A DNA stretch of 64,000 bases from CAIVAT01 sp964455285 (GCA_964455285.1 CAYVVG010000006.1:1-64000); one strand, 5' to 3'; shown: positions 8,460 through 16,320, counted from the stretch's first letter. A program made the numbers and translations. Notes: a model not told the origin generated them from the letters alone.

Positions 8460-9518
8460 CTACCTGTCCTGAGCTGAAACTCTGACATCCACGTTGAGCA
8501 CCCCGGTGGGGGTCACAGCCGTGCCAATGTTTTTATGGCTTATGTGAGGGTTAAAAGGAACGGCGCCTTCCTTTGCCGGGAATTGTGTTCCGAAGATCCC
8601 TACATCCGTCCCGTCTGTCCCGGCATTGTGACCGTTGCTTGTGGCTTTCAGATGGTAATTGTTTGAATAAGAGAAATCTGTCGTCATGGCATTAACAAAA
8701 GTATTTACCGCACTTTCAGGGTTGATCGGGTTATTGTACATCCCGGAGTAAGTCACCGTCAGAGCCGATGTGTCCAGTTTGCAGACCAGGGTATTATTAA
8801 ACGTCGTGTAGGTGGATCCAATGCTGAAGGTTGAAGCATTAGCGGTACACAGTATAATGTTGTTGTTATACGTTCCCTTTTGAAAATTAAAATAATTATA
8901 GTAGCAATAAAAAATATTGTTTACAAATAAAGCATCTTTGGAATAGTGACTATTCGGACCGAAAATATTTTTTTCAAACAACGCGGATGAAAATCCCACA
9001 ATGCCGGTATTATATGAATAATCGTGTAAGTATGAAATGATATTCTCTGTAATCATGATATTCTGCGATGTACTATTATTATCGTACGATGGAAATAAAT
9101 CACCTATGTTGCATCGTTCTAGAATATAATTATTCACATTTTGATCGGAATAGGTAGAGCCGAAAAAGACAGTTTGACACTGAATGCCGGTCAGTTTGCC
9201 ATTATCAGCACCGGATGCAATGTAAATTGAAACCGGTATTACGGTTCTGCTTGTCGCTTGCGTCGAGTCGGGATGATGCCCCGCCCCGACAATCGTGAGG
9301 CTTTTATTAATATAAGGGTTTGTTGACACAAAAACTGTTCCCCCCGGCAAATAGATCGTATCGCCGTTCACAGCTCCACTCAGGGCCGTATTGAGATTTG
9401 TATAAAGGGCAACCCCTCCGTTGTGATGAAGGGCTATTTTGCCAGTCTGCCCGAAAACATGGTATTGGCCGGCGAAGAGGAAACCGGCGAAAAGTAAAAC
9501 TTTTGTCATGGTTTTCAT
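8460..9518 (-). CDS. Secreted right-handed beta-helix (pectate-lyase-fold) protein
   Basis: A 352-residue protein with an N-terminal signal peptide (ends near YHVFGQ). The body is a run of short Asn-rich, aromatic-rich turns (YNNNIIL, NNIFYCYYNYF, FNNTLVC), typical of parallel beta-helix proteins, and it opens with the motif GDTIYLPGGTVFV seen in such folds. No catalytic residues of pectate lyases are apparent, and there is no sorting domain in the last 80 residues. It is AT-rich, lies within the block bracketed by tRNA repeats, and precedes the giant T9SS protein by 9 bases, so a joint role at the cell surface is likely. The substrate is unknown. Confidence 0.72.
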   Translation of the reverse strand: MKTMTKVLLFAGFLFAGQYHVFGQTGKIALHHNGGVALYTNLNTALSGAVNGDTIYLPGGTVFVSTNPYINKSLTIVGAGHHPDSTQATSRTVIPVSIYIASGADNGKLTGIQCQTVFFGSTYSDQNVNNYILERCNIGDLFPSYDNNSTSQNIMITENIISYLHDYSYNTGIVGFSSALFEKNIFGPNSHYSKDALFVNNIFYCYYNYFNFQKGTYNNNIILCTANASTFSIGSTYTTFNNTLVCKLDTSALTVTYSGMYNNPINPESAVNTFVNAMTTDFSYSNNYHLKATSNGHNAGTDGTDVGIFGTQFPAKEGAVPFNPHISHKNIGTAVTPTGVLNVDVRVSAQDR

Positions 9519-10061
9519 TGGGATTTTGTTTTAATGAAAGAATGCAAGAAACCGGAAAGAATTTTATTTGTCTGTCACCAATTAACAGCGTGTCTCAATA
9601 AAACGCTGACAGTAGTATAGAATCCCCGTCCTTTTCAGTGAATTTGAACAGAACGAGTGAAGGTGTTCATTTCCATCTGATGGCTCCTACTCTGAAAAAA
9701 ATCAATCCCAAATATAATCCATTGTACCTAAAAATGCAAATATTTTCTGATGAAACCTTATTTTTTTATTATATTTTGTTCAAAAAACACACTAAATGGC
9801 GAATACCGGTCATACGCGCGATCGTGTCAATACCCTCTGAAACACAAAGGGGTTTCCCAGGAACCAAACCAACCCGGCTATTGAGAAGGATCTTTCTTTT
9901 TTCCGGTCTCGGTCCTATTGCAAAGTTTCTATGAGGCGAGCAGGGTTTTCGAATGGAGAGAGAGGCAGGGAGGACCGGGAAAGTGAAGGGTGGGGGTGAA
10001 AAGAGAAAGGTGAAGTGTGACGGAACTTTTCACTTTTCACCTTTCAATATTCGCTGTTTCG
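9519..10061. other. Non-coding, AT-rich spacer with inverted-repeat segment
   Basis: A 543-base stretch. The first 420 bases are AT-rich with no convincing gene: a 98-codon plus-strand frame (9638-9934) lacks family features and a promoter. From 9941 to 9995 it carries the right copy of the 4965-5018 repeat. Positions 9995-10045 hold overlapping inverted repeats (GGTGAAAAG / CTTTTCACC and GAAAGGTGAA / TTCACCTTTC), which could fold downstream of the tRNA gene and aid termination. Confidence 0.55.
9941..9995. repeat. Right copy of flanking repeat
   Basis: Closely matches 4965-5018 (same core TCGAATGGAGAGAGAGGCAG). In this copy the repeat is separated from the tRNA 3' end by about 65 extra bases rich in inverted repeats. 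Confidence 0.75.
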
Positions 10062-10135
10062 TGGGCCCACTAGGACTTGAACCTAGGACCAATAGATTAT
10101 GAGTCTACTGCTCTGACCAACTGAGCTATGGGCCC
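10062..10135 (-). tRNA. tRNA with CAT anticodon (elongator Met or Ile2)
   Basis: The minus strand folds as a complete 74-nt cloverleaf: 7-bp acceptor GGGCCCA/TGGGCCC, D arm GCTC/GAGC, anticodon stem GTAGA/TCTAT with loop CTCATAA, variable loop TGGTC, T arm CTAGG-TTCAAGT-CCTAG and discriminator A. CCA is not encoded. A CAT anticodon fits elongator tRNA-Met or, after lysidine modification, tRNA-Ile2; I favour Met but cannot exclude Ile2. It is not initiator-like because the acceptor is fully paired. Confidence 0.93.
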
Positions 10136-10140
10136 GGTAA

Positions 10141-10171
10141 ATCTACGATCTACGATCGACGATTTACGATC
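10141..10171. repeat. Heptamer array ATCTACG x4
   Basis: Four tandem 7-bp units (ATCTACG, ATCTACG, ATCGACG, ATTTACG) just upstream of the tRNA gene. Confidence 0.8.
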
Positions 10172-10216
10172 TTATTTTGCATTTCAGACCTTACATCTTA
10201 GATGTGAAACGGGGTG

Positions 10217-10224
10217 CAAAGGTA
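10217..10224 (-). promoter_or_regulatory. Predicted -7 box (TACCTTTG) for the tRNA gene
   Basis: Exact TAnnTTTG match on the minus strand, followed by GCACC, about 80 bases before the mature tRNA 5' end. Confidence 0.5.
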
Positions 10225-10236
10225 GAAATTTTTTGC

Positions 10237-10244
10237 GATTTTTG
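10237..10244 (+). promoter_or_regulatory. Weak -7 box (GATTTTTG) for the HAD gene
   Basis: Seven of eight matches to TAnnTTTG, 26 bases before the ATG at 10270. It argues against the longer frame from 10177. Confidence 0.35.
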
Positions 10245-10269
10245 CACCGTCAATCCATCCGGCCGTTTC

Positions 10270-10962
10270 ATGCAACCCATCCTTTCGCGCATCACGCATC
10301 CTGCTCCCCTCTCCCCTGCCGGCACCGGTGCCGGGCCGGAGGCAGTCCCGGTCATCCGGAACATCATTTTCGACTTCGGCGGGGTGATCTGCAACCTCGA
10401 CGTCGGGCGAACCGAAAAAGCCTTCGCGGCGCTCGGCTTCGCTCCGGTTCATGCCGGTATGGCAGACGGCGATCCGATGGCGGTGTTTGAGGCGGTGGAG
10501 AAGGGGACCCTGAACCCCGGTGAATTCCGCAGGGAATTGCGAAAGTTCTTTCCCCGGCCGGTCACCGATGCCGGGATCGATGCCGCCTGGAACGCCCTGC
10601 TGCTCGACATGCCCGCCCCGCGGATCGACCTCATCCGCGCACTGGGCAGCAACCACCGGCTGTTCCTGCTGAGCAACTCCAACGAGATCCATTACAACCA
10701 CTATTCCGGCACCCTGCTCCGCGACCATCATTGCCGCTTCGAAGACCTGTTCGAAAAAGCCTGGTTCTCTTTCCGCATCGGACTCCTGAAGCCTTCACAG
10801 GAGATCTTCCGCTTTGTGCTGAACGACGGGGGGCTCAACCCGGCCGAGACCCTGTTCATCGACGACACGCTGATGCATGCCGAAGGGGCGCAACGGGCCG
10901 GCATCCATGCCCACCATCTCGACCTGTCCCAGGGAGAGGATGTCACCGGCCTCTTCTTATGA
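10270..10962 (+). CDS. HAD-superfamily (subfamily IA) phosphatase
   Basis: A 230-residue protein of the YihX-like branch of haloacid-dehalogenase hydrolases. Motif I is FDFGGVICNLD (nucleophile Asp35; the usual second Asp is Gly, as in this branch). Motif II is LFLLSNSN, motif III has the Lys of LLKPSQEIF, and motif IV is FIDDT. Such enzymes dephosphorylate small phosphorylated metabolites such as glucose-1-phosphate or FMN; the substrate here is not predictable. A frame extends upstream to 10177 but would cross a likely promoter. It is a cytosolic stand-alone gene. Confidence 0.85.
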   Translation: MQPILSRITHPAPLSPAGTGAGPEAVPVIRNIIFDFGGVICNLDVGRTEKAFAALGFAPVHAGMADGDPMAVFEAVEKGTLNPGEFRRELRKFFPRPVTDAGIDAAWNALLLDMPAPRIDLIRALGSNHRLFLLSNSNEIHYNHYSGTLLRDHHCRFEDLFEKAWFSFRIGLLKPSQEIFRFVLNDGGLNPAETLFIDDTLMHAEGAQRAGIHAHHLDLSQGEDVTGLFL

Positions 10963-10963
10963 A

Positions 10964-10990
10964 CTTGTAACATTTTTTTAAAATTTCATA
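10964..10990 (+). promoter_or_regulatory. Shared upstream activator element, copy A
   Basis: 21 of 27 positions are identical to copy B (13522-13548). The conserved ends are CTTGTA and AAAATTTCATA. Both copies lie exactly 22 bases before the TTA that opens the -7 region, and neither promoter has a -33 TTTG. This suggests a common activator, most simply the AraC-type protein encoded between the two operons. Confidence 0.6.
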
Positions 10991-11013
10991 CAGGGAAACC
11001 GGGGGGTGCGGGT

Positions 11014-11021
11014 TACTTTTG
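11014..11021 (+). promoter_or_regulatory. Predicted -7 box (TACTTTTG)
   Basis: Exact TAnnTTTG, 26 bases before the ATG of the 260-residue T9SS protein. Confidence 0.6.
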
Positions 11022-11046
11022 CTCTCAAAACGCAACCGCCGACCCC

Positions 11047-11829
11047 ATGAAAAAGTTCCTTCTTATCCTCATCCTCACATCCTTTACCCGGCTCTCGCAG
11101 GCCCAGATCACGCTCGAGCACGATTATCCCTCCTCCGCCACCCTCACCGAACTGGCGCTCTCGGGATGGAAGTACTACCTGATGGATGTGGCCAACAACC
11201 AGTGCCGCATTTACCAGATGAACCACACCCTGTGGAAGACCGTCAGCCTCAGCGTTCCGTCAGGAATGTACCTGTACGATGTCCGGCTTGTTTCCGAAAC
11301 GCTCTTCAATTCCGACAGCAAGGTGGAAATGGCTTACATCTATTACTCGTACGATACCACCCTGTTCTATTACACCTATTATATGAAAGTGGTGAACGAG
11401 GACGGTGCGGTGCTTCTTTCCGTCCCCGGATGCGCCTACGCCGATGTGAAGACGGCCGGCACGTATGGAACAAAGCTGCTGGCATACGTGTATGATTATT
11501 CGATCGTGAACTGGACCGTGAACACCTTGGTATACAGTTTGCCGGGGACTCCGGTTTCGGCAGGGGATCAGCCGGGCACGGATGCCGCCTACGCCCTGCC
11601 GTTCCCCAATCCGGCCGGTTCCTTTGTCAATATCCCGCGGGGTCCTTCCGCCGGTCACGGGTCGGTGGACCTCCTGAACCCGTCCGGGCAGCGGATGCGC
11701 ACAGTTCCGATTGACGAAAGGAGGGGTACCGTAACCATTCCCTTGAACGGTTTGCCTGCGGGAATGTACTTTTACCGGCTGAGCGATACATCCGGAGCCA
11801 CCGGCCAGGGCCGGTTTATCCATGAATAA
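11047..11829 (+). CDS. Small secreted T9SS cargo protein
   Basis: A 260-residue protein with a signal peptide (ends near SQAQI), a Tyr-rich beta domain (about 25-170) of no family I recognise, and a C-terminal type-A sorting domain (FPNPAGSFV, LLNPSGQRM, LPAGMYFYRL). It is predicted to be exported by T9SS. Its 3' end overlaps the membrane acyltransferase by 8 bases, so the two are translationally linked. The promoter shares a 27-bp upstream element with the PqqD/ATP-grasp operon, so this protein may be an extracellular part of that system (inference). Confidence 0.75.
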   Translation: MKKFLLILILTSFTRLSQAQITLEHDYPSSATLTELALSGWKYYLMDVANNQCRIYQMNHTLWKTVSLSVPSGMYLYDVRLVSETLFNSDSKVEMAYIYYSYDTTLFYYTYYMKVVNEDGAVLLSVPGCAYADVKTAGTYGTKLLAYVYDYSIVNWTVNTLVYSLPGTPVSAGDQPGTDAAYALPFPNPAGSFVNIPRGPSAGHGSVDLLNPSGQRMRTVPIDERRGTVTIPLNGLPAGMYFYRLSDTSGATGQGRFIHE

Positions 11830-12880
11830 TTCCGCGGTGGCATGGATGCCGCGTGAGTTAACGCCCGACCTGCTGAAGGGCGTTGCGGTCGTCCTGATGA
11901 TCCAGGTACACCTCATGGAGCAGTTTGCCGCCCCGGAGGTTTACGACGGATGGGCCGGGAAGATCTCGCTGTTCCTGGGAGGACCCTTCTGCGCACCGGT
12001 TTTCCTGGCCGTGATGGGATATTTCCTGGCCTCCTCCACACATCCGGCCTCCTATTTCCTGAAAAGGGGCGTCCTCCTGTTTGCCGGTGGGATCGCCCTC
12101 AACGCCGCCCGTTCGATCCATCTTCTGGTCAGGATCGCCGGCGGACATTCCGGCCTCGATCCCTTGCCTTATATCCTGGGGGCCGATATCCTCATCCTGG
12201 CCGGGTTGAGCCTGGCGATTACCGGGTTGCTGCGCCGGTTGCTCGGTCAGCATATTGCCGCCTGGTCGGCGATGGCCCTTCTCCTCCCCCTGGGAACGCT
12301 GCTTATACCGCAACCGGCCGGCACGGACACGCCATTCGCCTATTTCGCTGCCTTTTTCCTGAGCTCGGCTCCCTGGGCCTATTTCCCGGTGGTTCCGTGG
12401 TACGCGTATGTCGTGGCGGGATTTGTTTTCCGCCTGATCCTCCAAAAATATCCGCCTCCCCCCTCCCGTGAGATCCGGCGCCGTTTCCGGCAACTCATTC
12501 CCCTGTGGGCCGGACTCTTCGTCACGCTGCCCTGGGCCGTTGCGGTGACGGCCGACCTGGAGGGCCCCGGAGGTTACTATCATCACGGGATCCTATTCTT
12601 CGGCTGGACCCTGCTTTTCATGGCGACATGGGTGCTGCTCGCTCATTCGGTGCAGCTCCGTTACGGCAGCACCCTCCCGGTCCGGCTCCTGGTATGGGCC
12701 GGTCGCAAGGTCACGGCTCTGTACGCCATCCAGTGGCTGATCATCGGCAACCTGGCTCCCTGGCTCTACCGCTCCCAGGGCCTGCTGCCGCTGGCGGGCT
12801 GGTTCCTGGCAGTGACAACTGTCACATACCTGGCAGGCCGGTTATATGACCGCCTGCGCACGCGGAATCCGGTTTATTGA
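11822..12880 (+). CDS. Multi-pass membrane acyltransferase-like protein (HGSNAT/DUF1624-like)
   Basis: A 352-residue protein with about ten hydrophobic segments. The N-terminus (LTPDLLKGVAVVLMIQVHLM) resembles the catalytic start of heparan-alpha-glucosaminide N-acetyltransferase-like and acyltransferase-3 proteins, where a conserved Asp precedes the first helix and a His lies within it. Such proteins pass acyl groups across the inner membrane to extracytoplasmic sugars or other acceptors. It overlaps the T9SS gene upstream, and its stop codon is 4 bases from the promoter box of the regulator gene. The substrate is unknown; family assignment is moderate. Confidence 0.62.
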   Translation: MNNSAVAWMPRELTPDLLKGVAVVLMIQVHLMEQFAAPEVYDGWAGKISLFLGGPFCAPVFLAVMGYFLASSTHPASYFLKRGVLLFAGGIALNAARSIHLLVRIAGGHSGLDPLPYILGADILILAGLSLAITGLLRRLLGQHIAAWSAMALLLPLGTLLIPQPAGTDTPFAYFAAFFLSSAPWAYFPVVPWYAYVVAGFVFRLILQKYPPPPSREIRRRFRQLIPLWAGLFVTLPWAVAVTADLEGPGGYYHHGILFFGWTLLFMATWVLLAHSVQLRYGSTLPVRLLVWAGRKVTALYAIQWLIIGNLAPWLYRSQGLLPLAGWFLAVTTVTYLAGRLYDRLRTRNPVY

Positions 12881-12881
12881 A

Positions 12882-12889
12882 TATCTTTA
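12882..12889 (+). promoter_or_regulatory. Predicted -7 box (TATCTTTA) of the AraC-type gene
   Basis: Seven of eight matches to TAnnTTTG immediately after the preceding stop codon. It implies that the start is the ATG at 12919 rather than the upstream TTG at 12877. Confidence 0.45.
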
Positions 12890-12918
12890 CGGTGCCGCAA
12901 AAGGTCGCGGCAGTTCCG

Positions 12919-13518
12919 ATGTCCCGAAAACCCCGGCAAACCGGCCCCGTCAGGAGCGTCCATGTGAAAAACATGACCTGTTCGTGTTGTATCCGGCTGC
13001 TCCGCAGGGAACTGGCCATCGACGGGGTCGAGGTGCATGACATCAGACTGGGGCTCCTCGAGTTGTCGCACGATTCCCGGAAGATCCCCTGGAAGAAGGT
13101 GGAAAGCCTGATCGAGGAACTCGGATTCGAGATCATCCGCGACAAGGAGGGCCAACTGGTCGAACAGATCAAACAGGCGATCATCGACCTGGTCCACAAC
13201 ACCACATATAACGCCATGGTGCGGAATTCCGACTACCTGGTCGAGCGTTTCGGCATGTCGTACCCTTACCTGTCGACGCTCTTCTCGAGATACGAAAAGA
13301 CCACGCTCGAGAAATTCACCATCCTGCACAAGATCGAAAAAGTGAAGGAGCTGATCGAATACGGGGAGCTGACGCTGAGCGAGATCGCCTATATGATGGG
13401 ATACAGCAGCGTTCAATACCTTTCGACCCAGTTCAAGGCCGTCACAGGAGTTTCGGTGACGGAATACAAGGAAACCCGTTCCCGCGGGCGGATGGGGCTC
13501 GACCGGGTGGATCCTTAA
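12919..13518 (+). CDS. AraC-family regulator with N-terminal HMA-like metal-binding domain
   Basis: A 199-residue protein. Residues about 11-75 resemble a heavy-metal-associated (HMA) fold with VKNMTCSCC, giving Cys21, Cys23 and Cys24 where copper chaperones have MxCxxC. Residues about 95-190 form two helix-turn-helix motifs of AraC type (SYPYLSTLFSRYE and LSEIAYMMGYSSVQYLSTQFK). A metal ion or thiol state may be the signal, but this is inferred. The gene sits between the acyltransferase operon and the PqqD operon, whose promoters share an upstream element; it is the obvious candidate regulator of both. Confidence 0.82.
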   Translation: MSRKPRQTGPVRSVHVKNMTCSCCIRLLRRELAIDGVEVHDIRLGLLELSHDSRKIPWKKVESLIEELGFEIIRDKEGQLVEQIKQAIIDLVHNTTYNAMVRNSDYLVERFGMSYPYLSTLFSRYEKTTLEKFTILHKIEKVKELIEYGELTLSEIAYMMGYSSVQYLSTQFKAVTGVSVTEYKETRSRGRMGLDRVDP

Positions 13519-13521
13519 AAT

Positions 13522-13548
13522 CTTGTACATCGTTTTCAAAATTTCATA
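13522..13548 (+). promoter_or_regulatory. Shared upstream activator element, copy B
   Basis: Matches copy A (10964-10990) at 21 of 27 positions with the same 22-base distance to the -7 region. It directly follows the AraC-type gene and precedes the PqqD gene. Confidence 0.6.
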
Positions 13549-13571
13549 ACGCGCCGGTCGGAGGATCGGGT

Positions 13572-13579
13572 TAATATTG
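13572..13579 (+). promoter_or_regulatory. Predicted -7 box (TAATATTG) of the PqqD operon
   Basis: Seven of eight matches to TAnnTTTG. A GTG at 13584 is too close to the box to be a leadered start, so the ATG at 13620 is preferred. Confidence 0.5.
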
Positions 13580-13619
13580 CACCGTGAACCCTCCGGGGGA
13601 CCGAATCAAAACCGATACC

Positions 13620-13880
13620 ATGAAACTCAGAAAAAATGTGGCGCTCAGCGAGGCCGGCCTGCTGTTCAACCCGGTGACCGGTGAATCGTTCACCGTGAAC
13701 CCGATCGGGGTGGAGATCCTGAACATGATCCGGGAGGACAAGCCGCGGGAACAGATCGTGGAGGCGATCCTGGAAAGGTATTCCACCGACCGTTCGACCG
13801 TCGAGAAGGACTACCATGATTTTATAGGACTTCTGTCGCACAACAACCTGCTTGAAAGCCATGAAGAAGCCAACGCTTAA
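13620..13880 (+). CDS. PqqD-like peptide-recognition protein
   Basis: An 86-residue protein with the PqqD fold signature: MKLRKNVALSEAG, then a strand pair around LLFNPVTGESFTVNPIGVEIL, then helices ending in GLLSHNNLLE. PqqD domains (RiPP recognition elements) hold a peptide substrate for a modifying enzyme. It is the first gene of an operon and overlaps the ATP-grasp gene by 20 bases, so the two products are probably made in step and interact. No precursor-peptide gene was seen between the promoter and this gene; the partner peptide may be encoded elsewhere, or the protein may itself be a carrier. Confidence 0.82.
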   Translation: MKLRKNVALSEAGLLFNPVTGESFTVNPIGVEILNMIREDKPREQIVEAILERYSTDRSTVEKDYHDFIGLLSHNNLLESHEEANA

Positions 13881-14907
13881 CATAGCGGTCACCGGGTTGA
13901 ACGCGATCGACAGCCCCGGCCCGGGAGTATCGGTGATCCGTGCGCTGAAGGAGGCGGAATCGTTCGACACGGTGATCACCGGGTTGTCGTACGAGTCGCT
14001 CGAGCCGGGCATCTACATGCACGACCTGGTACACAAAACCTACTCGATCCCTTACCCGGCCGCCGGCACCGAAGCGTTGCTGGCCCGGCTGGAGTACATT
14101 CATGAACAGGAGCACCTCGACGTGATCATCCCCAACTTTGATGCAGAGCTCTATCCCTTCATCAAGCTGGAACCGAAGCTCCGTTCGCTCGGGATCCGGA
14201 TGTTCCTGCCGACCCTGGAGCAGTTCGAGGAACGGCACAAAGTGAATCTCAACACATTCGGCGAGAAATACGGTATCCTGGTACCGAAGTCGAAGGTGAT
14301 CTACGACCTGAACACCATCCACAGCCTGGTATCGGAATTCTCCTTCCCGGTCCTTGTGAAGGGGAAGTTTTACGATGCCACGGTAGCGTACAGCATTGAG
14401 CAGGTAAAGAACTGTTTCAACAAGATCAGCGCCAAATGGGGCGTTCCGGTCATCATCCAGGAATTCATACACGGCACCGAGTTCAATGTCACCGGGTTGG
14501 GCGACGGCAACGGGAACACTATGGCGGCAGTGCCGATGCGCAAGCAGTACATCACCGACAAGGGGAAGGCGTGGGGCGGGATCACCATCTCCGACGAGAA
14601 GATGCTGGAGATGACCCGCAACTTCCTGTCCGGCACAAAGTGGCGCGGAGGATTTGAACTGGAGTTGATGAAGAACAAGGACGGCGAACTTTACCTGCTG
14701 GAGATCAACCCCCGGCTTCCGGCCTGGATCTACCTGGCCGTCGGGGTGGGGCAGAACATCCCCGAGGCGCTGGTGAACCTGGCCCTCGGCAACACGGTCG
14801 TGCCTTTTGAATCGTATACTGTCGGGAAGATGTTCATCCGCTATGCCTGGGACATGATCGTCGACCGCGAGGAGTTTGAACAGATCTCGATGTACGGCGA
14901 ATTGTAA
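13861..14907 (+). CDS. ATP-grasp ligase (CarB-like) of the PqqD operon
   Basis: A 348-residue ATP-grasp enzyme. It shows an N-terminal Rossmann-like pre-ATP-grasp domain (NIAVTGLNAIDSPGPGVSVI), the nucleotide-binding Lys of FPVLVKGK, the hinge IIQEFIHGTEF, and the Mg-ligand motif FELELMKN...LLEINPR. Such enzymes activate a carboxylate as acyl phosphate and join it to an amine or thiol. With PqqD upstream and a PLP decarboxylase (an amine-forming family) downstream, ligation of an amine to a peptide or amino acid is a reasonable hypothesis. I use the ATG at 13861, not the TTG at 13852. An octamer repeat array follows the stop codon. Confidence 0.83.
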   Translation: MKKPTLNIAVTGLNAIDSPGPGVSVIRALKEAESFDTVITGLSYESLEPGIYMHDLVHKTYSIPYPAAGTEALLARLEYIHEQEHLDVIIPNFDAELYPFIKLEPKLRSLGIRMFLPTLEQFEERHKVNLNTFGEKYGILVPKSKVIYDLNTIHSLVSEFSFPVLVKGKFYDATVAYSIEQVKNCFNKISAKWGVPVIIQEFIHGTEFNVTGLGDGNGNTMAAVPMRKQYITDKGKAWGGITISDEKMLEMTRNFLSGTKWRGGFELELMKNKDGELYLLEINPRLPAWIYLAVGVGQNIPEALVNLALGNTVVPFESYTVGKMFIRYAWDMIVDREEFEQISMYGEL

Positions 14908-14938
14908 ATAGCGAAATTGCGAGGTAGCGAAAATTGAG
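14908..14938. repeat. Octamer array of the ATAGCGAA type
   Basis: ATAGCGAA, ATTGCGAG, GTAGCGAA plus a partial unit, beginning at the base after the stop codon. Related arrays lie at 21875-21930 and 43523-43554. Confidence 0.75.
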
Positions 14939-14952
14939 TAAAAAGCATTTCT

Positions 14953-16317
14953 ATGAGCAAGATGAGATATGAAAGGCCGGCGCTGAAGAAGCTGGAGACC
15001 GGCATGCCGAACAAGTTCGGAACGAGGATGGACTACGAACCGGTGACCCACATCGACGGGGTGGCGGTGAAAGACCTGGTGAGCCGGTACGGTTCACCCC
15101 TCTTCGTCATTTCGGAGCAGACCATCCGGAGCACCCTGAAACGGGCGAAGAAAGCCTTCGAAACCCGTTATCCGAAGGTGCAGTTCGCCTGGTCGTACAA
15201 GACCAATTACCTGAACGCCGTATGCAGCATCTTTCACCAGGAGGGTTCCTGGGCCGAAGTGGTGTCGGGTTTCGAGTACGACAAGGCGCTCAGCCTGGGA
15301 GTCGACGGGCGGAAGATCATCTTCAACGGGCCCGACAAAAGCGAGGCCGACCTGACCAAGGCCATCGGGAACGATTCGCTGATCCATATCGATCATCTCG
15401 ACGAGCTCTATACCATCATCGAGCTGGCCACCGACCTCAACAAGCGTCCCCGGGTGGCGATCCGGGTCAACATGGACACGGGGGTGTACCCGATCTGGGA
15501 CCGTTTCGGGTTCAACTACGAGAACGGCCAGGCCTGGGATGCCCTCAACAAGATCATGCATTCGGGGAAGCTCGACCTGGTCGGGCTGCATTGCCACATC
15601 GGCACCTTCATGCTGTCGCCCAACGCCTATGCCGTCGCGGCCGGTAAACTCACCGACCTGGCATTGTCGCTGGAGCAGAAATTCCGCCATGAGATCCGCT
15701 ATATCGACCTGGGGGGCGGTTTCGCTTCGCGCAACACCCTGAAAGGATCTTACCTGCCGGGTCACGACACGAATCCCTCGCTGGCCGATTTCGCCGAGGC
15801 GATCTCCACAGCCCTGCTCAACAGCAATTTCAGAAAGGACAAGCTCCCTCTGCTGATCCTCGAAACCGGCCGTGCGCTGATCGACGAAGCGGGCTTCCTG
15901 ATCGGGTCGGTCATCTCCAACAAGCGCTCGAGCACCGGCCGGCGCAACACGATCATCGACGCGGGCGTCAACATCCTCTTCACCTCGTTCTGGTACGATC
16001 ACAAGATCACACCGGCGCAGCCATTCACCCAGTATTCGGAGGACACCTGCGTTTACGGCCCCCTCTGCATGAACATCGATGTGATCAGGGAAAGCACCAC
16101 GCTGCCGCTGCTCAACAAGGGCGAACAGGTGGTGATCCACAACACGGGGGCCTACAACATGACCCAATGGATGCAGTTCATCACCCTGCGGCCCAACGTG
16201 GTGCTCATCGATACCGAAGGTAGCACCCATGTGATACGGAGCAGCGAATCGCTGGGGAACATGAACGACATGGAGCATGTTCCCGGGCATCTTTCGACGT
16301 TTCAACTGAATCACTGA
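14953..16317 (+). CDS. Type III PLP-dependent decarboxylase (DAP/Orn/Arg decarboxylase-like)
   Basis: A 454-residue alanine-racemase-fold enzyme. The PLP lysine is in AWSYKTNYL; HCHIGT, the glycine loop IDLGGGFAS and ETGRALIDEAG are the phosphate- and pyridine-binding elements. The cross-subunit active-site Cys is in YGPLCMNID, followed by a conserved Tyr in NTGAYNM. All core catalytic residues are present. The N-terminal extension of about 40 residues and the context differ from biosynthetic LysA, so the substrate is probably another amino acid or a carrier-bound one. The gene is 45 bases after the ATP-grasp gene and 3 bases before the urea-transporter fusion. Confidence 0.85.
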   Translation: MSKMRYERPALKKLETGMPNKFGTRMDYEPVTHIDGVAVKDLVSRYGSPLFVISEQTIRSTLKRAKKAFETRYPKVQFAWSYKTNYLNAVCSIFHQEGSWAEVVSGFEYDKALSLGVDGRKIIFNGPDKSEADLTKAIGNDSLIHIDHLDELYTIIELATDLNKRPRVAIRVNMDTGVYPIWDRFGFNYENGQAWDALNKIMHSGKLDLVGLHCHIGTFMLSPNAYAVAAGKLTDLALSLEQKFRHEIRYIDLGGGFASRNTLKGSYLPGHDTNPSLADFAEAISTALLNSNFRKDKLPLLILETGRALIDEAGFLIGSVISNKRSSTGRRNTIIDAGVNILFTSFWYDHKITPAQPFTQYSEDTCVYGPLCMNIDVIRESTTLPLLNKGEQVVIHNTGAYNMTQWMQFITLRPNVVLIDTEGSTHVIRSSESLGNMNDMEHVPGHLSTFQLNH

Positions 16318-16320
16318 CCG

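Noticed and set aside
9638..9934. 98-residue coding region
   Set aside because: No family features, no promoter box and AT-rich chance composition; left as non-coding.
4965..10135. An active integrative element with integrase
   Set aside because: The block holds only two secreted proteins and non-coding DNA; no tyrosine or serine recombinase motif was found, so only a remnant or duplication can be claimed.
14953..16317. Biosynthetic diaminopimelate decarboxylase LysA
   Set aside because: The fold and active site fit, but the N-terminal extension and the operon context speak against calling it lysA; substrate left open.
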